64,000 nucleotides of DNA from an uncultured Eubacteriales bacterium (lineage in GTDB: Bacteria; Bacillota; Clostridia; Christensenellales; CAG-138). The position numbers were made by a program, and so were the translations under genes. Shown piece after piece: positions 1 to 7,394 of the stretch (within the stretch, counting starts at the first letter, position 1; each line of letters begins with the position of its first letter). Where the stretch lies: the NCBI GenBank assembly GCA_902765005.1, contig CACWYB010000003.1:248001-312000 (forward strand). Reading direction: 5' to 3'. The notes beneath the pieces were generated by a model. It searched no databases, was not told the DNA's origin, and saw only the letters and a list, made by a program, of their open reading frames with translations.

Positions 1-426
1 TTTGAGCTCTCCGGCGGCGAGAAGCGCCGGGCGGCTCTGGCGGGCATCCTGGCCATGCGGCCCAAGTATCTGGTGCTGGACGAACCCATGGCGGGCCTGG
101 ACCCCCAGGGGCGGCAGAGCATCCTCTCTATGCTGGAAGAGCTTCGAAAGCAGACCGGCTGCAGCATCATCATGGTGTCCCACTCCATGGAGGACGTGGC
201 CCGGCACGCGGACAGGATCCTGGTCATGAGCCGGGGGGAAGTGAAGTATGTGGGCACCCCCCAGGCCGTCTTCTCCCACAATGAGGAGCTGGAAAAGCTG
301 GGCCTTTCCCTCCCCGCCCCCTGCCGGGTGGCCGCCATGCTCCGGGCCCGGGGCATCGACGCCCCTGAGGATGTGTGCACCCGGGAGGACCTGGAGGCGT
401 TTTTGTTGAGGAGGCTGCAGAAATGA
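1..426 (+). CDS. ecfA2: ECF transporter energy-coupling ATPase, EcfA2-like (5' end missing)
   Basis: This is the C-terminal half of an ABC ATPase whose start lies before the window. The frame is open from base 1 with the signature FELSGGEKRR at once, then Walker B (YLVLDEP) with the D-loop AGLDPQGR and the switch histidine in MVSHSMED. EcfA subunits hydrolyse ATP to drive vitamin uptake by energy-coupling-factor transporters together with EcfT and exchangeable S components. The stop codon overlaps the ecfT start (ATGA), which indicates translational coupling. In Firmicutes the order ecfA1-ecfA2-ecfT-truA is standard, so this copy is most likely EcfA2; EcfA1 cannot be excluded. Confidence 0.93.
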   Translation, partial: FELSGGEKRRAALAGILAMRPKYLVLDEPMAGLDPQGRQSILSMLEELRKQTGCSIIMVSHSMEDVARHADRILVMSRGEVKYVGTPQAVFSHNEELEKLGLSLPAPCRVAAMLRARGIDAPEDVCTREDLEAFLLRRLQK

Positions 427-1235
427 CGGATATCACCTTGGGTCAGTTCATTCCCGGCAACTCCTGCATCCATCGGCTGGACCCCCGGACGAAGATCGTG
501 CTGATGCTGGTCTATATCGTCATGGTGTTTTTGGTCAAGTCCCTGGCGCTGTTCCTGGTGCCCCTTGCCTATGTGCTGCTGAGCCTGTGGCTGGGGCGGA
601 TCCCCTTCGGCTACTTCGGCAAGGCCATCAAGCCCATCCGCTTTCTGCTGGTGATCATGTTCCTGCTGAACCTGTTCATCACCCCCGGGGAGAAGGTGCT
701 GCTTCGCTGGCAGTTCATCACCGTCACGGAGGAGGGGCTCCTTCAGGCGGTGTACATCTCCCTTCGCCTCATCCTGCTGGTGACGGGAGCCTCCCTCATG
801 ACGCTGACCACCTCCCCCATCGCCCTCACCGACGGGCTGGAGCGGATGCTCTCACCCCTGAAGGTGTTCCGTTTTCCCGCCCACGAGCTGGCCATGATGA
901 TGACCATCGCCCTTCGGTTCATCCCCACCCTCATGGAGGAGGCGGACAAGATCCGCAAGGCCCAGATGGCCCGGGGCGCGGACTTTGAATCCGGAAACAT
1001 CATCTCTCGGGCCAAGGCCATGATCCCCATCCTCATCCCGCTATTCGTCTCCGCCTTCCGCCGGGCGGACGAGCTGGCCATGGCCATGGAATCCCGGTGC
1101 TACCACGGCGGCGAGGGCCGGACCAAGCTCCATCAGCTGAAGTTCACCCGGGGCGATCTTTTGGCCGCCCTGGTGACGGCGGCGTTTTTGGCCGCGATCC
1201 TCATTATACAGGGGCTTTTCCCGGGGCTGATCTGA
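423..1235 (+). CDS. ecfT: ECF transporter transmembrane protein EcfT
   Basis: The 270-residue membrane protein is the scaffold subunit of an energy-coupling-factor transporter; it links the two ATPases to the substrate-binding S component. Hydrophobic segments lie at about residues 24-57, 72-88, 108-128 and 238-262. The two coupling-helix motifs are visible: ARG at 183-185 (in AQMARGADF) and ESR at 223-225 (in AMESRCYHG). The start overlaps the ecfA2 stop by one ATGA, so a longer frame reading back to base 375 is not needed. No S component is present here, which suits a shared (group II) module. Confidence 0.95.
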   Translation: MTDITLGQFIPGNSCIHRLDPRTKIVLMLVYIVMVFLVKSLALFLVPLAYVLLSLWLGRIPFGYFGKAIKPIRFLLVIMFLLNLFITPGEKVLLRWQFITVTEEGLLQAVYISLRLILLVTGASLMTLTTSPIALTDGLERMLSPLKVFRFPAHELAMMMTIALRFIPTLMEEADKIRKAQMARGADFESGNIISRAKAMIPILIPLFVSAFRRADELAMAMESRCYHGGEGRTKLHQLKFTRGDLLAALVTAAFLAAILIIQGLFPGLI

Positions 1236-1237
1236 TC

Positions 1238-2011
1238 ATGCGGCGGATTCGGACCATACTTTCATACGACGGCACAAACTATGTGGGCTGGCAGACCCAG
1301 CCCAACGGCGTTGCCGTGCAGGAAAAGGTGGAGCAGGCCATCTTTGAGGTGACCGGCGAAAAAGTGAGCCTCCAGGGCAGCGGCCGCACGGACTCCGGCG
1401 TCCACGCCCGGGCCCAGGTGGCCCACTTCGACACGGCGGCGCGGATGGGAGCGGACAAGTTCGCCATCGCCCTGAACACCCACCTGCCCGGGGACATCCG
1501 CGTCCTCTACTCCGAGGAGACGGCCCCGGCCTTCCACGCCCGGTTTTCCGCCAAGGAAAAGCAGTACCGCTACTTCGTGCAAACCGGCCCCCACGCGGAC
1601 GTTTTCTTGCGCAAATACGCCCTCCACGCCTACATGCCCTTGGACCTGGATCTGATGAACAAAGCCGCCGCCCTGGTGGTGGGCACCCACGACTATTCCG
1701 CCTTCATGTCCACGGGCCGGGAGGTGGAGAGCGCGGTGCGGACCGTGACTCTCTCCCGCTGGGAAAAGCAGGGGAACCTGCTGGTGTATTCGGTCCAGGG
1801 CAACGGGTTCTTGTATAACATGGTGCGGATACTGGTGGGCACCATGCTGGGTATGGGAAGCGGCCGCCTTCCCGCCGACGCCATGGAAAAGGCCCTCTCC
1901 TCCCTCTCCCGAAAGGACGCCGGCCCCACCGCCCCGCCCCACGGGCTGGTGCTCTGGCGGGTGAAGTATCCGGATTTTGACACGGAGGAGGTGCTCGGCC
2001 GTGACCCATGA
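1238..2011 (+). CDS. truA: tRNA pseudouridine(38-40) synthase TruA
   Basis: The 257-residue protein converts uridine to pseudouridine at positions 38-40 of the tRNA anticodon arm. The catalytic motif GRTDSGVHA is at residues 49-57, with the nucleophilic aspartate at D52, and the family motif NGFLYNMVR is in the C-terminal half. Length matches the family. The ATG at 1238 begins 3 bases after ecfT and starts directly with RRIRTILSYDG, typical of TruA; a longer upstream frame inside ecfT is not used. It sits in the usual ecfA-ecfT-truA order. Confidence 0.96.
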   Translation: MRRIRTILSYDGTNYVGWQTQPNGVAVQEKVEQAIFEVTGEKVSLQGSGRTDSGVHARAQVAHFDTAARMGADKFAIALNTHLPGDIRVLYSEETAPAFHARFSAKEKQYRYFVQTGPHADVFLRKYALHAYMPLDLDLMNKAAALVVGTHDYSAFMSTGREVESAVRTVTLSRWEKQGNLLVYSVQGNGFLYNMVRILVGTMLGMGSGRLPADAMEKALSSLSRKDAGPTAPPHGLVLWRVKYPDFDTEEVLGRDP

Positions 2012-2441
2012 CGAGCGCTGGATGCAGGAAGCCTTGAAAGAAGCGCAGCAGGCCATTTCAGAGGATGAAGTCCCTGTGGGCGCCGTCATCGTCAAGGACG
2101 GGGCCGTGGTGGCCCGGGCCCACAACCTTTCCCGGCAGAAGGCCGACCCCACCTGCCACGCGGAGCTGCTGGCCCTGCAAAACGCCCAGGCGGCCCTGGG
2201 GTCCCTTTCCGGCTGCACCCTGTATGTGACCATGGAACCCTGCGCCATGTGCGCCGGGGCCATGGTGCTGTTGAAGCTCCCCCGTCTGGTGTTCGGCGCC
2301 TTTGACGAAAGCTGCGGCTGCACGGGCTCCCGGATCGATCTCACGGACCACTGGTTTTACCACAGCGTGGAGACCTGGGGCGGGGTTTGCGAAAAGGAAT
2401 GCGCCCAGCTGCTTACAGACTTCTTTCAAAGAAAGCGTTGA
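2001..2441 (+). CDS. tadA: tRNA-specific adenosine deaminase TadA
   Basis: TadA deaminates A34 to inosine in the anticodon wobble position of tRNA-Arg(ACG). The zinc and catalytic motifs are present: HAE at residues 53-55 (H53 ligand, E55 proton shuttle) and PCAMC at 80-84 (C81, C84 ligands). I chose the GTG at 2001 because GAGGAGGTG lies 8 bases upstream; it overlaps the end of truA by 11 bases. An internal ATG at 2022 would remove part of the first helix. At 146 residues it matches the family. Having tRNA-modification genes truA and tadA adjacent, just before a tRNA gene, is a neat functional cluster. Confidence 0.94.
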   Translation: MTHDERWMQEALKEAQQAISEDEVPVGAVIVKDGAVVARAHNLSRQKADPTCHAELLALQNAQAALGSLSGCTLYVTMEPCAMCAGAMVLLKLPRLVFGAFDESCGCTGSRIDLTDHWFYHSVETWGGVCEKECAQLLTDFFQRKR

Positions 2442-2466
2442 TTTTTTCAAACCGATACGGTATACT
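2438..2466 (+). promoter_or_regulatory. sigma-A promoter of tRNA-Ser
   Basis: TTGATT (2438-2443), a 17-base spacer and TATACT (2461-2466) stand 11 bases before the mature tRNA 5' end. The -35 box overlaps the tadA stop codon. Confidence 0.75.
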
Positions 2467-2477
2467 ACCCTCTGCTT

Positions 2478-2566
2478 GGAGACGTATCGAAGTGGTCATA
2501 ACGGGGCTGACTCGAAATCAGTTTGCGTGAAAGCGCACGTGGGTTCGAATCCCACCGTCTCCGCCA
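2478..2566 (+). tRNA. tRNA-Ser (anticodon CGA)
   Basis: The acceptor stem GGAGACG (2478-2484) pairs with CGTCTCC (2556-2562); the discriminator is G and CCA is encoded (2564-2566). The anticodon arm has the seven-base loop CTCGAAA, giving anticodon CGA for the UCG codon. A long variable arm (GCGTGAAAGCGC region) marks a class II tRNA, as expected for serine. The T-arm GGGTTCGAATCCC is canonical. Confidence 0.96.
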
Positions 2567-2575
2567 ATGGAATAC

Positions 2576-2605
2576 GGGTGCCATTCGGCACCCTATTTCA
2601 TTTTT
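2576..2605 (+). terminator. Terminator of tRNA-Ser
   Basis: The stem GGGTGCC (2576-2582) pairs with GGCACCC (2587-2593) around the loop ATTC and is followed by a T-rich tail ending in five T residues. Confidence 0.75.
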
Positions 2606-2684
2606 GGCGGGACGGTGGGATTCGAAGCCGCGTTAAGAAAAAGCCACAGTGTGGCTTTTTTAGCGGCATGGGCAGAATCCCACC
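2606..2684 (+). repeat. tRNA-3'-end-mimicking nested palindrome behind tRNA-Ser
   Basis: This 79-base element is a three-layer palindrome. The outer arms are GGTGGGATTC (2614-2623) and GAATCCCACC (2675-2684), a perfect 10-base match. The middle arms are GCCGC (2627-2631) and GCGGC (2663-2667). The inner arms are AAAAAGCCACA (2638-2648) and its complement (2650-2660), which resemble a bidirectional terminator. The left flank, 2606-2626, is the reverse complement of the last 22 bases before the terminal A of tRNA-Ser with only one base missing. The right arm resembles the sense T-arm. The same layout recurs six times behind tRNA-Leu at 25861-26568, with arms matching tRNA-Leu. Function is unknown. 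Confidence 0.8.
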
Positions 2685-2737
2685 CCAGCTTACACGCAAG
2701 CCCCTGGGGGCCGCAAGCGAAGGCGAAGGGTTTTTAC

Positions 2738-2766
2738 TTGACTTTTTTCCGCCCATCTTCTATACT
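2738..2766 (+). promoter_or_regulatory. Strong sigma-A promoter before the ABC-F gene
   Basis: TTGACT (2738-2743), a 17-base spacer and TATACT (2761-2766). Transcription from about 2773 gives a leader of about 180 bases before the ABC-F start. The leader holds the hairpin CGGCACC/GGTGCCG near 2842-2857 and a tiny frame, ATG CGC AAC TGA, near 2803. Genes of this family are often controlled by leader attenuation, but no terminator with a T-run is visible here. The rest of 2685-2952 holds no gene that I recognise. Confidence 0.75.
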
Positions 2767-2952
2767 TGAGCCAACAACACAAAGGAGCCATTCATTTAAG
2801 GCATGCGCAACTGATCGATTTTGAACGCAAAACGGATTCATCGGCACCCCGGGTGCCGGAACTGGTGCGCTCAAAAGATTACGGTCGCAGGCTTTTTCTA
2901 TATCTGCCGACGGTTTCTTTTCGCGCACGAAACGGATAACGGAGGCAGAATA

Positions 2953-4485
2953 ATGCTGGAAATCAGAAACGCAACCATTCAAATGCGGAAGGACGGCCGC
3001 ACCCTGGCGGACGGCCTGTATTTCACGCTCCATGCGGGGGATCGGGCGGCCCTCATCGGCGAGGAGGGCAACGGCAAGTCCACCCTGCTCAAATGGATAT
3101 ACGACCCGAACCTGGTGGCAGGATACGCGGAGGCGGCGGGCCAAAGGATCGCTGACGGCAAGATGGGGTATCTGCCCCAGGAGCTGGCCGAGGCGGACAT
3201 GGCCCTGCCTGTGTGCGCCTATCTGGACGAGAGCTGCGGCTACTATTCCCTGTCCCCCCGGGACGTGGAGCGGGCGGCAAAGGAGCTGGGCGTCCCCGCC
3301 TCCCTCTTTGATGAGGGGCGGAGCATGGGCACCCTCTCCGGCGGGGAGCGGGTGAAGGTGCAGATGGCGGGGCTGCTGCTGAGCCGGTGCGACATCTTGC
3401 TGCTGGACGAGCCCTCCAACGACCTGGACATCGAAACCCTGGAATGGCTGTCCGCCTTTCTGCGGCGCTTTCCCGGGGCGGTGCTCTACATCTCCCACGA
3501 CGAGGTCCTTTTGGAGGAGACGGCCAACCTCATCATCCACCTGGAGCAGGTGCGCCGCAAGACCATCTGCCGCTGCACCGTGGTCCGGGAGGGCTACCGG
3601 GCCTACATGGACAGGCGCGCCCGGCAGTTTGCCCACCAGGAGCAGGTGGCCCGGTTCGAGCAGGCGGACTTTCAGAAGAAGAAGGACCGGTATCTCTCCA
3701 TTTACAACGCCGTGGAACACGCCCAGGACAGCATCTCCCGGCAGGACCCCTCCACAGGGCGGCTGCTGAAAAAGAAGATGCACGCGGTGAAATCCATGGG
3801 CCGGCGGCTGGATAAGGAGGCGGAGACGCTGACCCAGCTCCCCGAGGCGGAATGGGCCATCCTGCCCAAGTGGGAGCCGGGCATCGAGCTGAGCCGGGGC
3901 AAGGTGGTGCTGGACTTTGGGCCGGAGGAGCTGATCGTGGGGGACCGGGTCCTGGCCCGCGGGGTGAAGCTGAAGGTGGTGGGGCCGGAAAAGATATGCA
4001 TCCTGGGCCCCAACGGCTGCGGCAAAAGCACCCTCATGGACCGGATCGCCCGGGCACTCCTGGCCCGCCGGGACATCCGCTGCACCTACATGCCCCAGCG
4101 CTACGGAGAGGGCGTGAGCTACGGGATGCGGCCGGAGGAATTCCTGGCCCCCGACGGGGACAAGGCCTCGGTGACCAAGGCCCGGATCTACCTGGGGAGC
4201 ATGAAGTATACTACGGAGGAGATGAGCCACCCGGTCAGCGACCTTTCCGGCGGCCAGCGGGCCAAGCTCCTGCTGCTCAAGGCCATTTTGGACGAAAGCA
4301 ACGTGCTGCTGCTGGACGAGCCCACCCGGAACTTCAGCCCCCTCTCCTGCCCCGCCGTCCGAAGCCTTTTGGCGTCGTTTCCGGGATGCATCATCGCCGT
4401 GTCCCACGATCGGCGGTTCATCGAGGCGGTGACCCCCACCCTCTACCGGCTCTCGACCGATGGTTTGGAGCGGATTTACCGATGA
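2953..4485 (+). CDS. ABC-F family ATPase, ribosome-associated
   Basis: A 510-residue soluble protein with two ATPase domains and no membrane segments, the ABC-F layout. Domain 1 has Walker A GEEGNGKST (36-44), signature LSGGE (128-132) and Walker B LLLDEP with SNDLD; domain 2 has GPNGCGKST (352-360), LSGGQ (431-435) and LLLDEPTRN (452-460). The linker at about 195-310 is charged and helical, as expected of the tRNA-interaction motif. ABC-F proteins bind the ribosomal E site and act in translation control or in antibiotic resistance by target protection. The D-loop of domain 2 reads TRNFSPLS instead of TNHLD. The start at 2953 follows GGAGG by 7 bases; a longer upstream frame has no ribosome site. 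It has its own promoter and a long leader. Confidence 0.9.
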   Translation: MLEIRNATIQMRKDGRTLADGLYFTLHAGDRAALIGEEGNGKSTLLKWIYDPNLVAGYAEAAGQRIADGKMGYLPQELAEADMALPVCAYLDESCGYYSLSPRDVERAAKELGVPASLFDEGRSMGTLSGGERVKVQMAGLLLSRCDILLLDEPSNDLDIETLEWLSAFLRRFPGAVLYISHDEVLLEETANLIIHLEQVRRKTICRCTVVREGYRAYMDRRARQFAHQEQVARFEQADFQKKKDRYLSIYNAVEHAQDSISRQDPSTGRLLKKKMHAVKSMGRRLDKEAETLTQLPEAEWAILPKWEPGIELSRGKVVLDFGPEELIVGDRVLARGVKLKVVGPEKICILGPNGCGKSTLMDRIARALLARRDIRCTYMPQRYGEGVSYGMRPEEFLAPDGDKASVTKARIYLGSMKYTTEEMSHPVSDLSGGQRAKLLLLKAILDESNVLLLDEPTRNFSPLSCPAVRSLLASFPGCIIAVSHDRRFIEAVTPTLYRLSTDGLERIYR

Positions 4486-4512
4486 AAAAAGGGCACCCGC
4501 CGGTGCCCTTTT
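4485..4512 (+). terminator. Bidirectional terminator between ABC-F and alcohol dehydrogenase genes
   Basis: GGGCACC (4491-4497) pairs with GGTGCCC (4502-4508), flanked by A6 on the left and T4 on the right. It can serve both convergent genes. Confidence 0.85.
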
Positions 4513-4524
4513 CCTATGCTTCGC

Positions 4525-5706
4525 TTATTTTGCCAGGCGGTAGATGTTGGCCATGTCGGTTTCGGTGAGGGACATGGCGCTGCCCACCCGGCCTCCGGTG
4601 GCCAGGGCGCAGTTGCGGGCCAGGAGCAGGATCTCCTCCTCGCTGACCTCCTTATCGAGGAGCTCCCGGAGGGTCACGGGCATGCCGATGGAGCGGAAGA
4701 AGGCTTCCATGGCGGCGATGCCGGCAAGGGCCGTCTCCTCCTGTGTGGCGGCAGGGGTCACGCCCATGACGTTCACGGCGAAGCGGACGAAGCGGGGCAG
4801 GCAGTTCTTATACACATACCGTGCCCAGCTGGGCCACACGGCGGTGAGGCCCGCCCCGTGGGTCACCCCATAGAGGGCCCCCAGCTCATGCTCCAGGCGG
4901 TGGGAGGCAAAGTCGTTGCCGTCGTTGCCGCAGCCCGTCAGGCCGTTGTGGGACAGGCTCCCGGCCCACATGATCTCGGCCCGGGCCCGGTAGTTTTGGG
5001 GGTCGGCGTGGAGGATGGCCGCGTACTTCATGACGGTCCTCAAAAGTCCCTCGGCGATGGCATCGGTGATCTCCAGCTTGCTGCCGTTGGTGAAGTACCG
5101 CTCCATGGTGTGCATGAGGATGTCGGAGCAGCCGGCGCAGGTCTGATAATCCGGCAGGGACATGGTCAGCTCCGGGTCCATGATGGCGAACTTGGGCCGG
5201 CACAGGTCGCTGTTGTAGCCACGCTTCTTGTCCTCATAGGAGATGACGCTGCTGTCGCTCATCTCGCTTCCGGAGGCGGCGATGGTCAGGATGGTCCCGA
5301 TGGGATAGCAGGCTTTGGCCTTGCGGGTGTGCTCGTAGAGCTCCTTCACGTCGAGCTCGGGCTCGGCCAGAGCGTAGGCGATGGCCTTGGCGGAGTCGAT
5401 GACCGAGCCGCCGCCCACGGCCAGGATGAAGTCCACCCCGTTCTTTTTCGCCAGCTCGATGCCCTCATAGACCTTTTCCAGCCGGGGGTTGGGCATCACA
5501 CCGCCCAGCTCCACGTGAAAGAGGTCGTTTTCGTCCAGATTCCGCTTCACCCGGTCGATAAGCCCGGAGCGCAGGGCGCTGCCGCCGCCGAAGTGGATGA
5601 GCACCCGGCTGCCGCCGAAGGCGCGGATCTGCTCTGCCGCCCGCTCCACCGCGCCGTGGCCGAAGACAACCCGAGTGGGTGTGTAAAAGTTAAAATCCCC
5701 GTTCAT
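4525..5706 (-). CDS. Iron-containing alcohol dehydrogenase (butanol dehydrogenase/YqhD-like)
   Basis: A 393-residue group III dehydrogenase that reduces aldehydes to alcohols with NAD(P)H. The nucleotide-binding motif GGGS is at 98-101, and the metal ligands are predicted at D195, H199, H269 and H283 (in AGCSDILMHTMER and SHRLEHELGALYGVTHGAG). Length and motifs match the YqhD/BdhA branch. The start follows GGAGG by about 9 bases. It is transcribed alone and shares a terminator with the convergent ABC-F gene. Likely roles are fermentative alcohol formation or detoxification of aldehydes; the substrate cannot be read from the sequence. Confidence 0.93.
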   Translation of the reverse strand: MNGDFNFYTPTRVVFGHGAVERAAEQIRAFGGSRVLIHFGGGSALRSGLIDRVKRNLDENDLFHVELGGVMPNPRLEKVYEGIELAKKNGVDFILAVGGGSVIDSAKAIAYALAEPELDVKELYEHTRKAKACYPIGTILTIAASGSEMSDSSVISYEDKKRGYNSDLCRPKFAIMDPELTMSLPDYQTCAGCSDILMHTMERYFTNGSKLEITDAIAEGLLRTVMKYAAILHADPQNYRARAEIMWAGSLSHNGLTGCGNDGNDFASHRLEHELGALYGVTHGAGLTAVWPSWARYVYKNCLPRFVRFAVNVMGVTPAATQEETALAGIAAMEAFFRSIGMPVTLRELLDKEVSEEEILLLARNCALATGGRVGSAMSLTETDMANIYRLAK

Positions 5707-5736
5707 GCGATTTTCCTCCTGTTTTTGGATAAAAAC

Positions 5737-5777
5737 AGTATACACGATCCGCCCGGGTTTTGAAAGAGGGTATACAC
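5737..5777 (-). promoter_or_regulatory. Promoter region of the alcohol dehydrogenase with a repeated GTATACAC
   Basis: On the minus strand TATACT (5737-5742) is a good -10 box with a weak -35 about 17 bases upstream. The octamer GTATACAC occurs at 5738-5745 and again at 5770-5777, 32 bases apart. The second copy could be a regulator site or an alternative -10. Confidence 0.45.
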
Positions 5778-5859
5778 AAATTGCATCCCGGGAACGGCTG
5801 ATGGGAAGAGTATTTATGAGCCTGCCAGATAAATTTTCGCGAAGAATGAGATTCAAGGC

Positions 5860-5943
5860 TGTACAAACCTCATTTTTTCTGTTAAAATGTGCTTGTAAAT
5901 CTGTTCTCTTGGCCTTGCCTGAGGGTTTTCCCGGCGGGCCAAG
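5860..5943 (+). promoter_or_regulatory. Candidate promoter and leader hairpin of the BMP transporter operon
   Basis: TGTACA (5860-5865), 17 bases, TAAAAT (5883-5888) is a plausible promoter. In the leader, CTTGGCC (5908-5914) pairs with GGCCAAG (5937-5943), and inside it GCC/GGC and GGG/CCC form a longer stem. No T-run follows, so it is not a simple terminator. I do not recognise a known riboswitch. Confidence 0.45.
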
Positions 5944-6015
5944 GGGGCGAGTAACACGTATTGTACGGCTTGTTTGCCTGCAATAAACCTACAAAACAGG
6001 AGGAAGAAAAACAAA

Positions 6016-7230
6016 ATGAAACGCTTTCTGGCTATCATGATGTGTCTGGTTATGGTCCTTGCCGTCGTGGGCTGCAGCAACGGCGCCAAGACGGAAACCC
6101 CCAAGACGGACGACACCGCCAAGAAGGTCAAGGTCGGGTTCATCTGCCTGCATGATGAGCAGTCCACCTACGACCTGAACTTCATCAACGCCGCCAAGGC
6201 CGCCTGCGAGAAGCTGGGTGTTGAGATGGTCCTGAAGACCGGCATCAACGAGGACAACAGCTGCTACGAGACCGCTGCCGATATGGCCGCTTCCGGCTGC
6301 ATCGCCGTCTTCGCCGACAGCTTCGGCCATGAGGATTACATGATCCAGGCCGCCAAGGAGTTCCCCGATGTGCAGTTCTGCCACTCCACCGGCACCAAGG
6401 CTCACACCGAGAACCTGCCCAACTACCACAACGCCTTTGCCGCCATCTATGAGGGCCGGTATCTGGCCGGTGTGGTGGCCGGGCTCAAGCTCAACGAGAT
6501 GATCGAGGCCGGTAAGTTCACCGCCGAAGAAGCCAAGGTCGGCTACGTGGGCGCCTTCACCTATGCCGAGGTTATTTCCGGTTACACCTCCTTCTTCCTG
6601 GGTGTCCGCTCCGTGTGCCCCACCGCCACCATGGAAGTCACCTTCACCGGTTCCTGGTATGATCCCACCGCCGAGAAGGAAGGCGCTCAGAAGCTGATCC
6701 AGGGCGGCTGCAAGCTCATCAGCCAGCACGCCGATTCCCTGGGTGCCCCCTCCGCCTGCGAGGAAGCCGGTATCCCCGACGTGTCCTACAACGGTTCCAC
6801 CAAGGAAGCCGGTCCCAACACCTACCTGATCTCCTCCCGCATCGATTGGGAGCCCTACTATGAGTACGCCATCACCGCTGCCATGAACGGCACGCCCATC
6901 GACGTTGACTGGACCGGCACCATTGCCACCGGTTCTGTCAAGCTCACTGAGCTCAACGAAGGCGTCGTTGCCGCCGGCACTGCTGAGAAGCTGGCTGAAG
7001 TCCAGGCCGCTCTCGAAGCTGGCACGCTCCATGTGTTCGACACCGCCAACTTCACCGTGAAAGGCGAGAAGCTGACCAGCTACCTGGCCGATGTGGACAC
7101 CGACGACGCCTTCACCCCCGACACCGAGGTCATCAAGGACGGGTACTTTAGCGAGTCTGAGTTCCGCAGCGCCCCCTACTTCGATGTGCAGATCGACGGC
7201 ATCACGCTGCTGGATGTGAACTTCGGTTAA
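6016..7230 (+). CDS. BMP-family ABC substrate-binding lipoprotein
   Basis: A 404-residue secreted lipoprotein of the basic membrane protein (BmpA/PnrA/Med) family, the receptor of nucleoside-type ABC importers. The signal peptide ends in the lipobox LAVVGC with C20 as the lipidated residue, followed by a short polar linker. The mature start KVKVGFICLHDEQSTYDLNF and the motif GFAYEGRYLAGVVAG-like segment (YEGRYLAGVVAG) are typical. AGGAGG lies 13-18 bases before the ATG. It is followed by a terminator and then by ATPase and two permease genes, so excess receptor over transporter is likely. Purine nucleosides are the usual ligands of the family; the ligand here is inferred. Confidence 0.92.
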   Translation: MKRFLAIMMCLVMVLAVVGCSNGAKTETPKTDDTAKKVKVGFICLHDEQSTYDLNFINAAKAACEKLGVEMVLKTGINEDNSCYETAADMAASGCIAVFADSFGHEDYMIQAAKEFPDVQFCHSTGTKAHTENLPNYHNAFAAIYEGRYLAGVVAGLKLNEMIEAGKFTAEEAKVGYVGAFTYAEVISGYTSFFLGVRSVCPTATMEVTFTGSWYDPTAEKEGAQKLIQGGCKLISQHADSLGAPSACEEAGIPDVSYNGSTKEAGPNTYLISSRIDWEPYYEYAITAAMNGTPIDVDWTGTIATGSVKLTELNEGVVAAGTAEKLAEVQAALEAGTLHVFDTANFTVKGEKLTSYLADVDTDDAFTPDTEVIKDGYFSESEFRSAPYFDVQIDGITLLDVNFG

Positions 7231-7244
7231 TCCAACGTAAAAGG

Positions 7245-7274
7245 ACAGGCTGCTGTACAGCAGCCTGTTTTTTT
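7245..7274 (+). terminator. Terminator after the BMP lipoprotein gene
   Basis: ACAGGCTGCTG (7245-7255) pairs perfectly with CAGCAGCCTGT (7258-7268) and a run of T follows. It separates the receptor gene from its ATPase gene. Confidence 0.9.
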
Positions 7275-7308
7275 GATCGAAAAAAGTTTTTGGTCGACTA
7301 CTTTTCAA

Positions 7309-7337
7309 TTTACAACTGACCCTCGATATGTTAAAAT
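7309..7337 (+). promoter_or_regulatory. Promoter of the ABC ATPase/permease operon
   Basis: TTTACA (7309-7314), a 17-base spacer and TAAAAT (7332-7337) stand 58 bases before the chosen start. Confidence 0.65.
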
Positions 7338-7394
7338 ATTTTAAAATTGAGCCATTATTTCACTCTATTCGCTCGATGGAAAGGACGCCCTGCC

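Noticed and set aside
2567..2824. Small protein frames after tRNA-Ser
   Set aside because: They read through the terminator and the palindromic element without a ribosome site.
5870..6015. Purine riboswitch before the BMP gene
   Set aside because: The conserved junction sequences of purine riboswitches were not found; only one hairpin is present.
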